Shown piece by piece: positions 62,064 through 64,000 of a stretch of DNA of 64,000 bases. Below the pieces are notes generated by a model. That model was not told the origin of the DNA. It made no database searches and saw only the letters and a program-made list of their open reading frames with translations. The position numbers were made by a program, and so were the translations under genes. The DNA lies in NCBI GenBank assembly GCA_016872645.1, contig VGZH01000016.1, positions 1-64,000 on the forward strand. Reading direction: 5' to 3'. Source of the stretch: Planctomycetota bacterium (lineage in GTDB: Bacteria > Planctomycetota > Planctomycetia > Planctomycetales > Planctomycetaceae). Position 1 is the first letter of the stretch, and the number at the start of each line of letters is the position of its first letter.

Positions 62064-64000
62064 TCAGGTCTTGGCCGGGACCAACGGAGCGTCTGCCGGA
62101 GCCAGCCACTCTTGCAGCGATCGGACTTGAACCGTGGGGTTTTGGGCGAGTGCCTCGATCGCTTGTACGACGGCCAGGCAACCCGGAACGGTGGTGACGC
62201 AGGAAATACCGTGCATCACAGCGGCCGCTCGAATTTTTCCCTCGTCGGTGCGGGCGCCTTTCCCGGACGGCGTGTTGAAAATCAATTGCACGTCGTCGTT
62301 CGCCATGAAGTCGAGCAGATTCGGCCGGCCGTCTTGCAGCTTTTTGACGGGCGTGACTTCCAAACCGGCATCCGTCAGGACTCGCGCCGTGCCGCTGGTT
62401 GCGAGGAGTTTGAAGCCGAGTTGTCGCAGGCGCCGAATCGGCTCGATCATCAGTTGCTTGTGGCGGCCTGCCATGCTGATGAAAACTGTGCCGCTCTTGG
62501 GGAGCTTTGCTCCCGCGCCGATCTGGCTCTTGGCGAACGCCATCGAAAAATCGTAGTCGACTCCCATGACCTCGCCGGTGCTGCGCATCTCCGGGCCAAG
62601 AATGATGTCGACCCCTTGGAAGCGATTGAAGGGAAAGACCGCTTCCTTCACAGCCGTGTAAGTCGGCCAGATTTCCTCGGTGACACCTTGGTCGCGAAGT
62701 CTGACGCCGACCATGACTTTTGCGGCGATCTTCGCCAGCGGTCGGCCGGTCGCCTTGCTGACGAACGGCGACGTGCGGCTGGCTCGCGGATTGACTTCCA
62801 GCACGTAGACCCGGTGATGTCCGTCCTCTTCTTTGACGGCGAACTGAATATTCATGAGCCCGCGAACTTGCAATGCCCGTGCGAGCTTGTGAGTCGCTTC
62901 GCGGATTTCCTCGATGACCGTGTTCGGAAGTGAGTTCGGCGGCAACGCGCAGGCCGAGTCACCGGAATGGACCCCCGCCTCTTCGACGTGTTCCATGATA
63001 CCTCCGACGATCACGTCATTCGCATCGGCAAGCGCATCCACATCGACCTCGGTCGCGTCTTCCAAAAACTTGTCGATCAGGACTGGTCGGCCTTGCGAGG
63101 CTTCGACAGCGGCGCTGGTGAACTTCACGAGCTGCGCTTCGTCGTAGCAGATCTCCATTGCGCGGCCACCGAGCACGAAGCTCGGCCGGATCAGGACCGG
63201 ATAGCCGATCCGCTCGGCGGCATGACGTGCGCCGGTGATGTCAGTCGCAGTGTCATTTGGCGGTTGATGCAGGCCGAGTTGATCGAGGATGACTTGGAAC
63301 CTCTTGCGGTCTTCAGCCGCGTCGATCATGTCGGGTGTCGTTCCGATGATCTTCGCGCCGGCTGCTTCGAGTCCCTTCGCCAGATTAAGCGGCGTTTGTC
63401 CGCCGAACTGCACGATGACTCCGTCGGGTTGCATCCGGTCGCAGATGTTAAGGACGTCTTCGGTTGTCAGCGGTTCGAAGAACAGCAGGTCCGAGGTGTC
63501 GTAGTCGGTGCTGACGGTCTCCGGGTTCGAGTTGACCATGATCGACTCGATGCCGAGTTCCCGCAGCGCGAAGCTGGCGTGACAGCAGCAGTAGTCAAAC
63601 TCAATTCCCTGGCCAATGCGGTTCGGTCCGCCGCCGAGAATCATGACTCGCTTTTTGCCGGGCTGCTTCTGGGGGGTTTCGTCTTCGGACTCGTAAGTCG
63701 AGTAATAATACGGTGTGAACGCGGGAAACTCGGCGGCGCAGGTGTCAACCTGCTTGAAGGTCGCTTCGATCCCGAGCTTCTTGCGATAGCGGCGGACGTC
63801 CATTTCCGTGACGTCCCACCAGTAGGCAAGTTGCTGATCCGAGAAGCCAGCCTGTTTGAACCGCCAGAGCATGGCGCTGTCGGCTGCTTCAAGATGCGAG
63901 ACCCCCCGGATTTCGTGTTCGAGTTCCACGATCTCGCGCAGGTGATTGAGGAACCAGCGGTCGATATTGGTCAGCTCGAAGATGTGGTCGATCGACATCC
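62064..64000 (-). CDS. carB: Carbamoyl-phosphate synthase large subunit, C-terminal part (runs off the right end)
   Basis: The C-terminal 646 or so residues of CarB; the gene starts beyond base 64000. CarB uses ammonia from glutamine, bicarbonate and two ATP to make carbamoyl phosphate for arginine and pyrimidines. The visible part contains the end of the oligomerisation domain, the second carbamoyl-phosphate-forming ATP-grasp half (GGGPNRIGQGIEFDYCCCHASFALRELG, NSNPETVSTDYDTSDLLFFEPLT, PVLIRPSFVLGGRAMEI, and LEVNPRASRTSPFVSKATG) and the allosteric MGS-like C-terminal domain (FKLLATSGTARVL, ...LIFNTPSGKGARTD). The stop is at 62064. Confidence 0.95.
   Translation of the reverse strand, partial: MSIDHIFELTNIDRWFLNHLREIVELEHEIRGVSHLEAADSAMLWRFKQAGFSDQQLAYWWDVTEMDVRRYRKKLGIEATFKQVDTCAAEFPAFTPYYYSTYESEDETPQKQPGKKRVMILGGGPNRIGQGIEFDYCCCHASFALRELGIESIMVNSNPETVSTDYDTSDLLFFEPLTTEDVLNICDRMQPDGVIVQFGGQTPLNLAKGLEAAGAKIIGTTPDMIDAAEDRKRFQVILDQLGLHQPPNDTATDITGARHAAERIGYPVLIRPSFVLGGRAMEICYDEAQLVKFTSAAVEASQGRPVLIDKFLEDATEVDVDALADANDVIVGGIMEHVEEAGVHSGDSACALPPNSLPNTVIEEIREATHKLARALQVRGLMNIQFAVKEEDGHHRVYVLEVNPRASRTSPFVSKATGRPLAKIAAKVMVGVRLRDQGVTEEIWPTYTAVKEAVFPFNRFQGVDIILGPEMRSTGEVMGVDYDFSMAFAKSQIGAGAKLPKSGTVFISMAGRHKQLMIEPIRRLRQLGFKLLATSGTARVLTDAGLEVTPVKKLQDGRPNLLDFMANDDVQLIFNTPSGKGARTDEGKIRAAAVMHGISCVTTVPGCLAVVQAIEALAQNPTVQVRSLQEWLAPADAPLVPAKT

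Overview
The window looks like a chromosomal piece of a planctomycete (Planctomycetota). The evidence is the combination of three DUF1501 proteins, a DUF1549/DUF1553 'cytochrome c' protein with an embedded LamG domain, two DUF1080 proteins, an N-terminally anchored sulfatase, a large membrane Ser/Thr kinase with a DLG instead of DFG motif, and the planctomycete-type N-terminal motif LEDRTLLS in a decayed exported protein. By eye the DNA is moderately GC rich. No phage or CRISPR array is visible. The only mobile element is a dead IS5-type transposase.

Layout. 0.2-5.3 kb (minus strand): FHA-cyclase signalling protein, exported cupin-like protein, GNAT acetyltransferase, sulfatase. 5.4-10.9 kb: exported metallophosphoesterase, glycine cleavage T protein, YjhG-type dehydratase, and divergent quinolinate synthase nadA. 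11-16 kb (plus): exported LamG/propeller protein, DUF1080 protein, then ddl directly followed by a FtsQ-like membrane protein. 16-20 kb: phosphoesterase, a small coiled protein, the kinase. 20-28 kb (minus): an apparent regulon of ECF sigma factor, anti-sigma-like membrane protein, an exported helical protein, the DUF1549/1553 protein, and a VWA lipoprotein upstream. 28-33 kb: a 1588-residue PQQ-propeller/TPR exported protein, then a selenocysteine tRNA. 33-41 kb: a mosaic of pseudogenes with MOSC protein, DUF1445 hydro-lyase, hslV-hslU, DUF3500 protein and a lipid kinase. 41-50 kb: DUF1501, DUF1080, proS, two more DUF1501 genes, cyclophilin. 50-53 kb: IS5 remnant, NIPSNAP, GNAT, Uma2. 53-64 kb: zinc-ribbon/TPR protein, a probable catabolic set (Fe-alcohol dehydrogenase, methylmalonate-semialdehyde dehydrogenase, GntP permease), an SMUBP2-like helicase, and carB, which runs off the right end.

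How they fit together. Housekeeping functions (nadA, ddl, hslVU, proS, carB, gcvT) are scattered among exported proteins typical of planctomycete polymer use and surface biology. The sigma/anti-sigma/exported-protein cluster and the kinase are the clearest signalling units.

Most unusual features. Imperfect palindromic intergenic elements recur at several places, and their ends (GTAG...) supply the stop codons of neighbouring genes. There is a LamG domain split by a seven-bladed propeller, a FtsQ-like gene beside ddl in a phylum lacking FtsZ, a tRNA-Sec, and several recently broken genes. All calls come from reading the sequence; no database search was possible.
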